NCBI GenBank assembly: GCA_037954235.1
Contig: JBBMOA010000013.1
Coordinates: 10,328,001-10,392,000, forward strand
Source of the DNA: Aulostomus chinensis
Lineage: Eukaryota; Chordata; Actinopteri; Syngnathiformes; Aulostomidae
Length of the DNA stretch: 64,000 nucleotides
Direction of reading: 5' to 3'
The notes under the pieces were generated by a model. It saw only the letters and a program-made list of their open reading frames with translations, was not told the DNA's origin and ran no database searches. This document shows, one piece after another, positions 25,397 to 34,514 of this stretch. The translations under genes were made by a program, and so were the position numbers. Position 1 is the stretch's first letter; every line of letters starts with the position of its first letter.

Positions 25397-28159
25397 GTCA
25401 TCTATCCCCCATCTACTTTAAATGATTAAAAGAGTTCTAACTGGGTTGTGTGATGCAGATCATCTCGTAAGTCTCTGGACTACACCAAGCAAAGTCTAAG
25501 GATTTCTATTGATTTGGGTAAAAGAGAAGAAGAGTCAGAGACCTGGCTGCAGGTGGGACGGATCTATTATCTCATCCATGAGGATGAGCTGGCTGACATG
25601 TACCTGCAGGTGAGAGGGGGAGGGTCAAGTATGGATGTGGGGACAATGTAGCTTTGCTGGTTTTGCTCTTTGTTATCCTCAAAAAGTCACTGTTTTTATC
25701 AAATCCTCATTGAGCTGCTGCTGATTACCGCTGCATTTTCTGTAACTTGCTTTCACATCTGTATCAAAATTTTTGAAAATAAAAATCACTGAAATTGCAT
25801 TTGGTGGATGGATGTACAACTGGTATGATCAAAGAGGGGAGAAGTAATGAAATACAAATACTTAGTTACAATACTTCAGTATGTTTCGTTGTCTACACAG
25901 TATTGACTCTTTTGGATCGTTACCTCCTCATTTTAATACATGATTTTGTCATTTCTCTGGCTTACATTTTTAAAACAGGTTTCAGATTGACTTAAATCAA
26001 CATCAGGACCAAGCAAAAACTTGCTGTGGAATTAATACTCATTATTTCTGTCATGAGAGTTAAGCGGTCTTCTAATAATATAATATTATAAACAACTCGT
26101 TTACAAGTAAATATATTCCTGTTTTATACAAATATCTGTATAATAATACATAATGTAATATCTAAGTTATGTGTTCTTTTGCCACCTCTGTGGATTGGAT
26201 TGGCAGGCAGCAGTGAAGACTGCTCTGAGGATGAATGACGCTCATTTCTCCATGAGTATCTATGAGGAGGCAGGAGATGTCTACTTTAAAGGCCAGAGGA
26301 ACCGCATGGCCTCGCTGCCTTTCTACAGGGTAAGAGAAACTACAGTATAATATGTATCCCGAATTTAGATTGTCAGAAGGGAAAGTTTTGGTTTTAATCT
26401 GTTTTTCCTTTAAAGTATTTTTTCTCGCCCCTCCTCTGATCTCATTTGCACAATTATTGTGTTTCAGGATGGCAGTCTGCCATTTGCACGATGCATCAAG
26501 GATGTTCATTCAGAGTTCCGCTTGCTGGGCAAGCTGACAGAACTTTTGATGAAACAGGGCGACCAGGAGGAAGCTCTGCAGTATGCAACGCTGGCTGTCC
26601 AGATCGCTAACAAAACAGGTACAGAGTTCGAGCTTACTACGTCAATGTCATGCGATTGTCTGAATGATTTTAAAGATGAAAAGACAGTTACAGTGGCGAC
26701 AGTTCAGCTGAGAACATCATTGGTGTTCGTAGGTGTGCGCATGAATGAGAGGACAGCCTACCATCGACTAGCAACAGTCTACTACAGCCTGCAGCAGTAT
26801 GAGATGGCAGAAAACTACTACCTCAAGTCCCTGTCGCTTTGTCCGCCCATCCTGGAGCACCCAAAGGAGGCTCGCTACTACACCCAGGTCTACTGCAGGC
26901 TGGGTGACCTAACTCTGCACAAGCTCAAGGTACAGGATGCCACACTGCTGCTCAGTGACATAAACACTGTTGTAACTGATGTGTTCATAATACTTGTGGC
27001 ACAACTATACAAGATTAAGAAAATGATGTGCTATTTGAAATATGGCAGGTTGTGAAACCAAAAATGCATTTTTTTTTCTCAAGGTAAACCTGATTTCCTG
27101 AAGTGTTCAGGAGTGTTTAAATCATTTTTGCTTTCTGTTTTTCAAAATTATTTTCTATTCATCTCAATAAAATGTTCGTGTATTATTTTAAGCCGTTCGT
27201 GAAAGAGGTAGCGGAGACAGGGCAAACAAACAAAAATAAAAACCCAAATAAATACTCCTCACAGTATATACATTTCTATTTCTCTACAATGTTCTCAAAT
27301 TTATGAATGTTCATGTCAAAAACAGATGTGAAAAATCCAGAAAAGAACCAACCAGAAGATCAGATTTTAATTTTGATGACATGTTTCCTCTGACACACGT
27401 TCTGTGCTCTGCTTCCAGGATGCATTTGATGCTGTGGGTTATTTCCAGTTGGCTCTGGCAGCTGCCCTGGAAGACCACGCTAACCCTGAGGCTCTGTATG
27501 TGGTGTACATGAAGCTGGCCGAAATCCATGGCAACCACATGCCCGATACTCAGCTGTGCCAAGTTTACAGAGACAGAGCCCAGAGTCTGAAGAGAGTCCT
27601 GGCTGGAGAGCAAAACTCTGCTATTAACATGAATGATGCAGACACAGAGTCTGGCCAAATGGAGGAAAACGTTGATCTGGAACATACAGAACATTCAGAT
27701 AAGGGAATCTTCACTTCTGCAGCTGCAAATGAAAACTGTGAGTTATTTCCAAGGACTTGTATGATGCAGGATGAACACGATGACCCTGCAGAGAATCATC
27801 CTCCTGATAAAGACAGTTCTTCCGTGGAAGCCTCAGGATCGGAGACAGAAACCATCGCCAGTGATAGTAATTTCACAGAATCATTTGACACAGCAAAGGA
27901 GCAGATGTCAGACTCCAGCAGCTCCACGGACACTTTACAAACTTACCAGACTCAAGCAGAGGAGAACGGTTTAATCAAAGGCCTCTCAGTCTTTGTACCT
28001 GATCAAATGCCTCTTAATCACACATGTGACATCAGTAAGAACCCCATGAAAGAAACGGGTATAGATTCAGACCGTCATCGGGAAGAAGGTAATCTTGACG
28101 GCAATCAACATGAGACTGACCAAAAAGAGACTGAAAATAAAAGTGTGGATTTAAAATAG
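16584..28159 (+). CDS. sh3tc2: SH3 domain and tetratricopeptide repeat protein 2 (22 coding exons)
   Basis: Orthologue of the Charcot-Marie-Tooth type 4C protein, known in mammals as a Schwann-cell Rab11 effector on recycling endosomes and plasma membrane. I joined 22 exons with GT-AG junctions; the coding length is 4584 nt, exactly 1528 codons. The start MGNTLSQE has Gly2 and a Ser at position 6, an N-myristoylation context like human SH3TC2 (MGGC start). The family signature around residues 128-163 (DLSARLVSV, then [15 protein letters not shown]) is clear. SH3-1 lies near residues 213-277 and SH3-2 near 304-364. An acidic/Ser-rich linker spans about 415-533 and TPR helices about 599-1345. 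The last 183 residues form an acidic, Ser/Thr-rich tail. The protein is 1527 aa against about 1288 in human. SH3TC1 is the alternative paralogue, but the myristoylation start and the adrb2 neighbour favour SH3TC2. 5' UTR exons were not resolved. Confidence 0.95.
17183..17281 (+). CDS. sh3tc2: sh3tc2 coding exon 2
   Basis: 99 nt, phase 1 to 1, acceptor TTTACAG and donor GTAGAG. It encodes residues 9-41 ([16 protein letters not shown] and onward). I have no family domain for this N-terminal stretch. Confidence 0.8.
18191..18322 (+). CDS. sh3tc2: sh3tc2 coding exon 3
   Basis: 132 nt, phase 1 to 1, acceptor TCTGTCAG and donor GTATGT. It encodes residues 42-85, rich in Glu and Gly, then [21 protein letters not shown]. 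As a symmetric exon it could be skipped without changing frame. Confidence 0.78.
18705..19045 (+). mobile_element. 5'-truncated tRNA-headed SINE in sh3tc2 intron 3
   Basis: A 341-bp element starts within the SINE head and ends in an ATGG microsatellite tail. It is flanked by a perfect 14-bp duplication GACATTCTTCTTCC (18691-18704 and 19046-19059), so it is a target-primed insertion. The body is the same as in 31118-31437 and 32216-32578. Confidence 0.93.
18999..19045. repeat. (ATGG)n SINE tail microsatellite
   Basis: About twelve GGAT units form the 3' tail of the intronic SINE. Confidence 0.95.
19259..19386 (+). CDS. sh3tc2: sh3tc2 coding exon 4
   Basis: Acceptor ATCCTCAG, donor GTGAGT. 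Encodes residues 86-128, including [14 protein letters not shown] and VIQLFK, which align with the human LQEAARRRLWALE...MLFK segment. Confidence 0.92.
19523..19628 (+). CDS. sh3tc2: sh3tc2 coding exon 5
   Basis: Acceptor TCTTGCAG, donor GTAGGA. Encodes the most conserved N-terminal block of the family, DLSARLVSV through [13 protein letters not shown] (residues 129-163). Confidence 0.95.
19789..19932 (+). CDS. sh3tc2: sh3tc2 coding exon 6
   Basis: Acceptor ACTTCCAG, donor GTGAGC. Encodes residues 164-211, with [20 protein letters not shown] matching the human [20 protein letters not shown] block. Confidence 0.95.
20940..21141 (+). CDS. sh3tc2: sh3tc2 coding exon 7 (first SH3 domain)
   Basis: Acceptor CTTTGCAG, donor GTGAGT. 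Encodes residues 212-278. The SH3 core is visible as [14 protein letters not shown], then [15 protein letters not shown] and the LPYPFYQ exit seen in human as LPLPFHQ. Confidence 0.94.
21272..21345 (+). CDS. sh3tc2: sh3tc2 coding exon 8
   Basis: 74 nt, acceptor TTGGTCAG, donor GTTGAA (weak). Encodes the linker [20 protein letters not shown] between the two SH3 domains, matching human QWFLKNYPGSCGLS. Confidence 0.88.
21447..21642 (+). CDS. sh3tc2: sh3tc2 coding exon 9 (second SH3 domain)
   Basis: Acceptor ACCTCAG, donor GTAAGT. Encodes residues 304-368: a typical SH3 with [25 protein letters not shown] and [12 protein letters not shown]. The usual SH3 Trp is replaced here by Gly/Val (GLGVFIAKH). 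Confidence 0.94.
21818..21954 (+). CDS. sh3tc2: sh3tc2 coding exon 10
   Basis: Acceptor TCTTTTAG, donor GTAAAA. Encodes residues 369-414. [10 protein letters not shown] and DISSVYRL match human FLSDEERCSL and DITSVYRL. Confidence 0.93.
22130..22180 (+). CDS. sh3tc2: sh3tc2 coding exon 11
   Basis: 51 nt, phase 1 to 1, acceptor TGTTTCCAG, donor GTAATT. Encodes a 17-residue piece of the linker ([17 protein letters not shown]). It is supported by frame and splice sites only. Confidence 0.75.
22283..22587 (+). CDS. sh3tc2: sh3tc2 coding exon 12 (acidic linker)
   Basis: Acceptor TCTTCCCAG, donor GTCAGG. Encodes residues 432-533: a Ser/Pro/His-rich part, then an acidic part ending [14 protein letters not shown]. 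Human SH3TC2 has a similar low-complexity acidic linker (DDPELL). Confidence 0.9.
23008..23202 (+). CDS. sh3tc2: sh3tc2 coding exon 13
   Basis: Acceptor TTTCACAG, donor GTTTGT. Encodes residues 534-598. [18 protein letters not shown] matches human ARLCFLLGRLSIRKVKLSQ, just before the first TPR. Confidence 0.95.
23350..24210 (+). CDS. sh3tc2: sh3tc2 coding exon 14 (large TPR exon)
   Basis: 861 nt, the largest exon, as in mammals. Acceptor CATTATCAG, donor GTACAG. Encodes residues 599-885 with repeated TPR helices: [55 protein letters not shown] and [19 protein letters not shown]. Confidence 0.96.
24290..24510 (+). CDS. sh3tc2: sh3tc2 coding exon 15 (TPR)
   Basis: Follows a 79-bp intron. Acceptor TTTCACCAG, donor GTCAGA. 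Encodes residues 886-958; [15 protein letters not shown] and [14 protein letters not shown] match human TQRGVIYNLLGLAL and NQAVAMANLGHLSL. Confidence 0.93.
24615..24781 (+). CDS. sh3tc2: sh3tc2 coding exon 16 (TPR)
   Basis: Acceptor CTTGCCAG, donor GTAAGT. Encodes residues 959-1014, including [12 protein letters not shown] and [10 protein letters not shown], matching human FLWLAQ and CYEMALLFGL. Confidence 0.93.
25131..25308 (+). CDS. sh3tc2: sh3tc2 coding exon 17
   Basis: Acceptor TTCATCATAG, donor GTAAGT. Encodes residues 1015-1073, with [19 protein letters not shown] matching human YHEHWLALAQQLRDREMEG. The following intron carries a (CA)n array. Confidence 0.92.
25334..25394. repeat. (CA)n microsatellite in sh3tc2 intron 17
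   Basis: CA array with one ATA interruption, 25 bp after the exon 17 donor. Confidence 0.96.
25459..25609 (+). CDS. sh3tc2: sh3tc2 coding exon 18
   Basis: Acceptor TGATGCAG, donor GTGAGA. Encodes residues 1074-1124; [19 protein letters not shown] and [11 protein letters not shown] match human SLRIFIDLGETDKAAEAWL and QEDELVELCLQ. Confidence 0.94.
26207..26329 (+). CDS. sh3tc2: sh3tc2 coding exon 19
   Basis: 123 nt, phase 0 to 0, acceptor TTGGCAG, donor GTAAGA. Encodes residues 1125-1165; [15 protein letters not shown] matches human KLYEEAGDVFFNGTR. Confidence 0.94.
26468..26618 (+). CDS. sh3tc2: sh3tc2 coding exon 20
   Basis: Acceptor GTGTTTCAG, donor GTACAG. Encodes residues 1166-1215; [21 protein letters not shown] and [13 protein letters not shown] match the human segment. 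The next intron is 114 nt with no in-frame stop. Confidence 0.94.
26733..26929 (+). CDS. sh3tc2: sh3tc2 coding exon 21
   Basis: Acceptor TGTTCGTAG, donor GTACAG. Encodes residues 1216-1281; [19 protein letters not shown] and [10 protein letters not shown] are nearly identical to human. Confidence 0.95.
27419..28159 (+). CDS. sh3tc2: sh3tc2 last coding exon with long acidic tail
   Basis: Acceptor GCTTCCAG. Encodes residues 1282-1527 and ends with TAG. The first ~63 residues ([19 protein letters not shown] and a last TPR-like helix pair) match the family. The rest is an acidic Ser/Thr-rich tail ending VDLK. Human SH3TC2 is much shorter here, so the tail is lineage-specific or missing from the human isoform I compared from memory. 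Confidence 0.9.
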   Translation, partial: DAFDAVGYFQLALAAALEDHANPEALYVVYMKLAEIHGNHMPDTQLCQVYRDRAQSLKRVLAGEQNSAINMNDADTESGQMEENVDLEHTEHSDKGIFTSAAANENCELFPRTCMMQDEHDDPAENHPPDKDSSSVEASGSETETIASDSNFTESFDTAKEQMSDSSSSTDTLQTYQTQAEENGLIKGLSVFVPDQMPLNHTCDISKNPMKETGIDSDRHREEGNLDGNQHETDQKETENKSVDLK

Positions 28160-28486
28160 ATAAATCATCTCCCAGAGTCACTTTACGTTCTTCTCTGACA
28201 TTTCCATCACCTGGTCACATGACTGGCGGCCAGTTAACAGACGTTCCAGCCATATAAGGCACTTATTGTACAAAAGACGATGTCAATACTGTAAAGTTTT
28301 CAGAGATGTAGCCATTTTACAGCATGTGCCTTTTTCTATAATGTAGTCTGCGGTTGGCACAGTGCATTTTCTTGTAATACACTGTATGTTTTCTAATTGT
28401 TTTGTTGTATCAATGGAAGAGATGTCTGAAAACATGAACATTGTGTTGGCTGATTTATAAGGAAGTAGCAGAGTAATCAAGGTGGA

Positions 28487-28492
28487 AATAAA
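28487..28492 (+). terminator. sh3tc2: candidate poly(A) signal of sh3tc2
   Basis: AATAAA lies about 330 nt after the stop codon and is the first canonical hexamer downstream on the + strand. That gives a 3' UTR of about 350 nt. The true cleavage site cannot be seen. Confidence 0.55.
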
Positions 28493-28499
28493 ACCCTAG

Positions 28500-31117
28500 A
28501 GGAAACATAAAAGAGAGAATGGCATTGAAAACAGTTCTGGGAACAGAATTTATAGGAAGGACACACCAAGATACCTTATAATGGTAAAACCAACAATGCG
28601 ATTGTCTTTCTTATAAAACTGTTTAGTGTGTAAAAATGAAAAAGAACTGAAAACTGGATGGAGTGTACACTCTGACTCCATATACAGTTTTCTTCAATGC
28701 GGATGGCATTTCAACCCTCCGGCAATTTAAAAAAAATACAAACAAATGTGCATGATAAGCATAATTTCAATCTGATTTAACATCAGTATTGATCACAATA
28801 TGAATAAAGTATCAAATTATCTATTTCAATTTATCTATGTAGATCTATTATCTAGCTATTGTCTATTTCTTCTTGGCACCTGCACCAAAAATGTTACTCA
28901 GTCCTTGCCAATATTTATTAGGATTTATTGGTTGTTGGTCTGGGTCTTCTTGTGGTTTGAACAGAAATTTTGTTGGATATGATTAGAGGAAGGAAGAAGG
29001 AGGACAGGTACATTTGTTGTTCTTTTGATTTTATGTACAGCGTTACAGGTGTGATTTTTATGATCATGCATGAGTAGGAAATGTTGTACACAAACCCTGG
29101 TGTGGAAGAATATTACTACGGACATTACTACACAGGTAGGAGAAAACAAACCTAACACACAGGGGTTTTAACAGTCTGAGATTATATGCCATACAAACAT
29201 GTTTATTTTTACCCCACATCACTGCAGCTGCAACATAGATGTTCTTGTTATCCGATAGCTTCTGAAACGTTCCACCGAGTAAAGAAGCAGCACTTTTTTT
29301 TTTTTTTTACATGATATCTAGAAAGTACCTCAAGAGAGAGCTCAGTCTGTAGGATGGTGTTATTCTTCATTTGAACCACGAGAGGGCATTAAAAGACAAT
29401 TCCTGGTTCTGGCTTGTGTCAGCAGCCTTTTATAACAGGCAAGGGAGAAGTGGGCCCTGAGTCCTCTCAGCAGTGTGGACAGTGTGACATGGGGATCGTG
29501 ATTTTAAAAACTACTCCCATGCTAAAACGGTCAAACTGGGTTGGTGCATAAATTAATCTACATTTTTGAAGATGTAGGCTAATAGAATAATAAAACATTC
29601 ACAAATGTTTCAGGTAATAGACATGGAAAACAGCAGCAATCATGATAAGAGAGGAAAGCTTCAGCAGGATTACCTTATAATAAGCAACAAGCCAAAGCAA
29701 AGAATGTTGAATGCATGATCTGCATGCTGAACAGCTCTGTCTGCCAACTGGGACTTCTTCCTTCCCCCAAAAGGCCTGAGTTTAACACAAGTTCAAAACG
29801 CGTCCAACTGTGCCAAAACAAGCACTGAATTGTTCTTCCTTTTAAAGTATTCCCAGGGTTACTTTCAAATGATCTTTGGGGACTTAACAAGTTTATGCTC
29901 AACACTGGATTGTATACTCATGGCCGTACAGAAGCTCATTCATATAAACAGCAGGGAAAAAAAATCCCCGCATGGTTGGATTTTCTCACGTGGCCCAACA
30001 GCTCTAAAATGATGAATGGAATCCAAAGGGAGAGGAGACATCCCCTAAGAATTATATTAGTAAAGGACACTTAAATGCCTTAGAAAAGGTTGTTTGAAAA
30101 ATAAAACATCTGTGGTGGCTAAGTAGCCAACATGTGACTTAATGACTTTCTCCTCTATATTAGTCAGCAGAGAGAAAGTAAGAAATACATATTAAAAAAA
30201 ACAGAAACAAAAAAAACTCACCCCTCGCTACTGCTTTTCTGATCCGTTCTGTACACTCACTTTCAAGCTCTGATGACAAAATTGGATGGATTTAAAAAAA
30301 ACTGTTACTGCATCAATTTACAGTGAAAAGACCCAAAGAGCGAGAAAAACCACAGTATTATGTGTAAGCTCAGGTGTTCATGATGGATGCAATGATTCCA
30401 CAGGGGAGGTATAAAGTTGTAGGATTATTACAATTTCTAAAACCACTCATCGTAATAAACAGGATGAGAAGGACAGGGTTCTGGGAGGTACTGTGCAAAT
30501 GAGATGTGGAGACACCTACATGAGGTAAAAAAGACAGGTCATCCAACTTAGCTGCAAATGAAAATTTTACAAGCTAGTTGATAGCTTTAGAACGAGAGCG
30601 AGAGGAAAGGGGGAGCTGCCTGTCATTTTTGTTGCTATTAGAAGAATAAGAGGGAGTTACAGGGCTTAAAGGTGATAACAGGGTAGGTGTTTTTTTTATT
30701 GCTGATGAGCAGTTGTCATGCTCAGTACGACATGTGCGACAAGGAGGAAGAAACGAGAGAGAATGAGACAAAACTGCCGGGAGAAGCCGCAGGACCCCAA
30801 CCACAGAGGGGACTACTGCTACTAAACTTCTATTGTGGTAAATGGCTCTTTCACAAAACTTATGGGATGCTCAATAATTGGCCACAGTGGTAAATAATAA
30901 TGTCAATTAAAACTATTAATAATTAACTGTGTGTATTAGTGGTTCGAACAAAACTTTTCTTCCTAAGTTCTCAATAGAGCGTAATGTGGCCTGTACTCAT
31001 TCATCAGCTTCAATGGAAGATGCATTGTATTTATGCATTATCATTTTAGGGCTGCATAATATGGTAAAAAAAAAAAGTAATAATGGAGATCATTTTGACA
31101 GATATGATTCAGTCAGT
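28500..31117. other. intergenic DNA after sh3tc2, no gene seen
   Basis: No conserved exon. Contains a long T run near 29294-29309 and the first copy of an unidentified repeated block (29204-29290). Confidence 0.6.
29204..29290 (-). repeat. first copy of an unidentified ~87-bp sequence
   Basis: Shares a 43-nt identical core and about 85% overall identity with 31453-31535. On the - strand both copies stay open in one frame, with the peptide stretch NKNIYVAAAVMWGK. I do not recognise it as a gene, RNA or named element. Confidence 0.6.
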
Positions 31118-31437
31118 GGGCGGCACGGTGGTGCAGTGGTCAGCACTGTCGCCTCACAGCAAGAAGGTTCTGGGTTTGAGCCCCGGCTCGATCACAGGAT
31201 CTTTCTGTGTGGAGTCTCCATGTTCTCCCTGTTCCTGTGTGGGTTCTCTCTGGTACTCCAGCTTCCTCCCACAGTCCAAAGACATCAAGAGGGGACGAGG
31301 CTGATTGATACTCTAAATTGACCGTAGGTGTGACTGTGAGTGTGAATGGTTGTCTGTCTCTCTGTGTTGGCCCTGAGATGGACTGGCGACCCGTCCAGGG
31401 TGAACCCTGCCTCTCGCCTGAAAGCTGCTGGGATAGG
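31118..31437 (+). mobile_element. SINE copy with complete tRNA-like head, interrupted
   Basis: The head carries a pol III A-box-like TGGTGCAGTGG (31129-31139) and a B-box-like GGTTTGAGCCC (31173-31183), 33 bp apart. The body matches the other copies up to GCTGCTGGGATAGG, where a separate insertion splits it; a remnant resumes at 31533-31560. Confidence 0.9.
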
Positions 31438-31532
31438 TTTTTTTTTCACACTTTGTATATTTACCCCACATCACTGCAGCTGCAACATAGATGTTCTTGT
31501 TATTCAATCGTTTCCGAAAGGTTCCAGTAAGT
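31438..31532 (-). mobile_element. 95-bp poly(A) retroposon nested in the SINE
   Basis: Begins with nine T on the + strand (a poly(A) tail on the - strand). It is flanked by a perfect 16-bp duplication AAGCTGCTGGGATAGG (31422-31437 and 31533-31548). The body is related to 29204-29290. It has the marks of reverse-transcribed RNA inserted by target-primed reverse transcription; the source RNA is unknown. Confidence 0.8.
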
Positions 31533-31567
31533 AAGCTGCTGGGATAGGCTCCAGCATGCAGGCTCTG

Positions 31568-31620
31568 CACAGAAAGATCCTGTGCTTGAGCCAGGACTCA
31601 AACCCGGAACTTTCTTGCTG
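31568..31620 (-). mobile_element. inverted SINE head fragment
   Basis: Reverse complement of the head segment at about 31160-31215, with the B-box region recognisable. It lies tail-side of the + strand copy, giving an inverted pair. Confidence 0.8.
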
Positions 31621-32215
31621 TTCTTGCTCCTTTTGCCTCGGTGGCTGCTTATTTCAGTTCCAATGACATCACAGGCAAGATCTGCCACTGCCGTCTTATA
31701 GCCTCAATAAGTTCAAATTGAATAACCGGTGGCTTGTGGTGAATCTTGAATGTGTCTGGTAGGATGCCTTCTCTCTGTCTCGACAGTTTCACTGCAACAG
31801 GTTCTTGCTGACAGACGTCTCCTCTGGGGTTTTGATGTAAATCTAAAGTAAATGTCTGGAAAGGTGAAATTTTCTTTGGAACACTGTGTTCTTTCCAATT
31901 CAAAGTCAGCATGCATAGTCCTGCACATTTTTGGCATTTTGGATACTTCACAAACACAGTTCTCTACACTCAGTTAGAAATAAGAACCAATGCTTGATTC
32001 AATAGCACATATTGTTGGAAACAACCGTGGAGAAGAATAAAACTGAGTAAGGGAAAATTTCATCTTGAAGTCTAAATCAGTGTTCGCATATCATCCACAC
32101 AAAGTGCTCATTCTGTCTTAGTGGCACACATTAAGCTGCAATTTGTAACCTCTGTTAGTAAAACAAATAAATAAGACCAAGACTAAGATTAAGCAAAATA
32201 CAATAACATTAAGTT

Positions 32216-32578
32216 CCATCCATCCATTCATTTTCTACCACTTATCCTGATAAGGGCCACGGGGGGCTGGAGCCTTCAGGCGAGAGGCGGGGTTCACCCT
32301 GGACAGGTCACCAGTCCATCACAGGACCAACACATAGAGACAGACAACCATTCACACTCACAGTCACACCTACAGTCAATTTAGAGTATCAATCAGCCTC
32401 GTCCCCTCTTGATGTCTTTGGACTGTGGGAGGAAGCTGGAGTACCAGAGAGAACCCACACAGGAACAGGGAGAACATGGAGACTCACACAGAAAGATCCT
32501 GTGATCGAGCCGGGGCTCAAACCTGCAACCTTCTTGCTGTGAGGCAACAGTGCTGACCACTGCACCACCGTGCCACCC
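32216..32578 (-). mobile_element. full-length SINE copy
   Basis: A 363-bp element, head at 32578 and ATGG-type tail at 32216. Flanked by a perfect 12-bp duplication TAACATTAAGTT (32204-32215 and 32579-32590). This defines the element ends: GGGTGGCACGG at the start and a short GGATGG tail. Confidence 0.95.
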
Positions 32579-32590
32579 TAACATTAAGTT

Positions 32591-34510
32591 ACTGATTGGA
32601 TTAACATTAACTGTCATAATGGTTGTCTGCACTGACATTGATTTTGTAGTATTGTTTTAACGAGGTAACTGTCTCTGTGGCTTTGTAGTGCTGCTTGCTG
32701 CTGAAATAGTGAGTTCTCTAACAAGGGCCAGTTTACAGACCAGTGAAGAAAGGAAGATCAGTTTTTGGGTTTGGTTTGGTTTTCATTTCAGGTGAGGCTT
32801 CCTCCTTGCTGAATGTTTGGCTTTGTTTGCATTTTGATTGGTGACTTAAAATGACATGTCATTCAGCAAGCAATTTCCTTGTTTTTCAAGCTTACGATGC
32901 TTAGAAAATTGTCAATCGCAAAGCTGAGACATTGAATGTAGTTTTTCTTTTTTCTTTGTTAAAACAAATGGACAAATGACATGCAAAAGATTTTGTGCCA
33001 CTGTTAGGAAGATGGACATGGTAATTGCTGTGTTTTCGTGTTTGTCCTCTCCTGGCACTTGATTTTATTGTAGAATAAGGCCAAGATATTTGTGTGTATG
33101 CTGTGAAATGAGCCAGGTTTCCTGTGTGAGGACACTGATGACGGTGAGCCCTCTCTGGGAGAGATTGATGGACAGCTTCAGCATGACCCACGACCCCCCC
33201 CCATCAAAGACCAAGGTTCACACAATACCTAGCATGCTGGATCATGGTAGGATTAAACCCTCAAAGTGCTGCAAACTAGGCTTATCAAAAGGACTGATCA
33301 GACATAATGATGTTTTTGTACCATATTTTGCTCTGTCATAGAGAATATATTCTATATAACACTGGCTGTATTTGATTTCCAATTTGGTCTTTCTTAGATC
33401 TGTAATGGCGATGAGTTGTGTGACTGTAACTAACTTATACAGGTTTAAGAAAAGGCAATACAAAGAGCAGCACTATACCATCTGTTTGTCAGATTTATCA
33501 AACTACATTGACATTATGAAAACTACAAACCAGCTTTTTAGTCACTGTGAAGTAATACTTTTATAGCATTAGCATTCAACAACAAGAGGGTTTTGTGTTT
33601 CACTGACATTTTGTGCTTGGGTCATTCTCAATGGTGAGGAGGAAACTGCTGTGATCACCTCCAGGCAAAGTGTGTTTGCTTTGATTAGAGTCATTGCAGA
33701 TTTCTTTGGATCGGTTGTCAACAGATAATGATTGCATCGAAAATAGGATTACAGAAGTAAATCAACAGGAAGATAGAGCTGCATTCTTGAATAGGAAATA
33801 AAGAAAGGACCTTGGTTGAAGGTTATCTCTTCACCAAAGTTGGTTTAAATCAAACTTTAGTGAGATAAAAGAAATAAATGGGCTCATTTATATTCCTGAG
33901 ATCTGGTTATTACTTGGATGGACTTGAATGCATGAGTCCTTGATTTATATAAGAAGGCGGCGGTTAAGATTTATTCCTCAGCCTATTCTAAATAGTAAAT
34001 GCTATGGAGACACTTGGCTCTGGTTTGTAAATGCCTTTGGTGCTACATGTTCTACAGAAACAAAGAAATGTGAAGGTAGGGGTGTGGACATAGAAAAATG
34101 AGTGAAAATGTCTTGAGATAATGCAGACAGTGGTGTTTCTTTAAGGTTTGAGATTTCAATGTATCCCCTGTTTAAACATAAATAAGTTAAAATTATGCTT
34201 ACATCTCTTTAAGGGAATCTTCCCCTTCCATCTCATATACCAATGAAATGTAACCCATTATTTCAAAAGTGCATTTTTCTGAGTACTGATGTTCATGTTC
34301 TTCTGTTATGCAGTTCAGATATTAAAGCATGCAGTTACAAATTCTATATTCTGACAGTAAGTACATCACCAAACTGAACAAGGCAGATCTCAAAACTCAA
34401 CAGAAAAAAAAATTGAGCAGGCTACTGATGATGAACTCATGAGGTATATTAAGTTTGAATGCAAGAGTTGTCAGTCTATAAATGCAACCATCAAAATGTA
34501 GAAAGTGTCT
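32591..34510. other. intergenic DNA, no feature seen
   Basis: AT-rich, no conserved reading frame, no long repeat recognised. Confidence 0.55.
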
Positions 34511-34514
34511 CAAC

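Noticed and set aside
31129..31183. A- and B-box-like sites as a tRNA gene
   Set aside because: They form the head of a SINE; there is no cloverleaf or acceptor stem.
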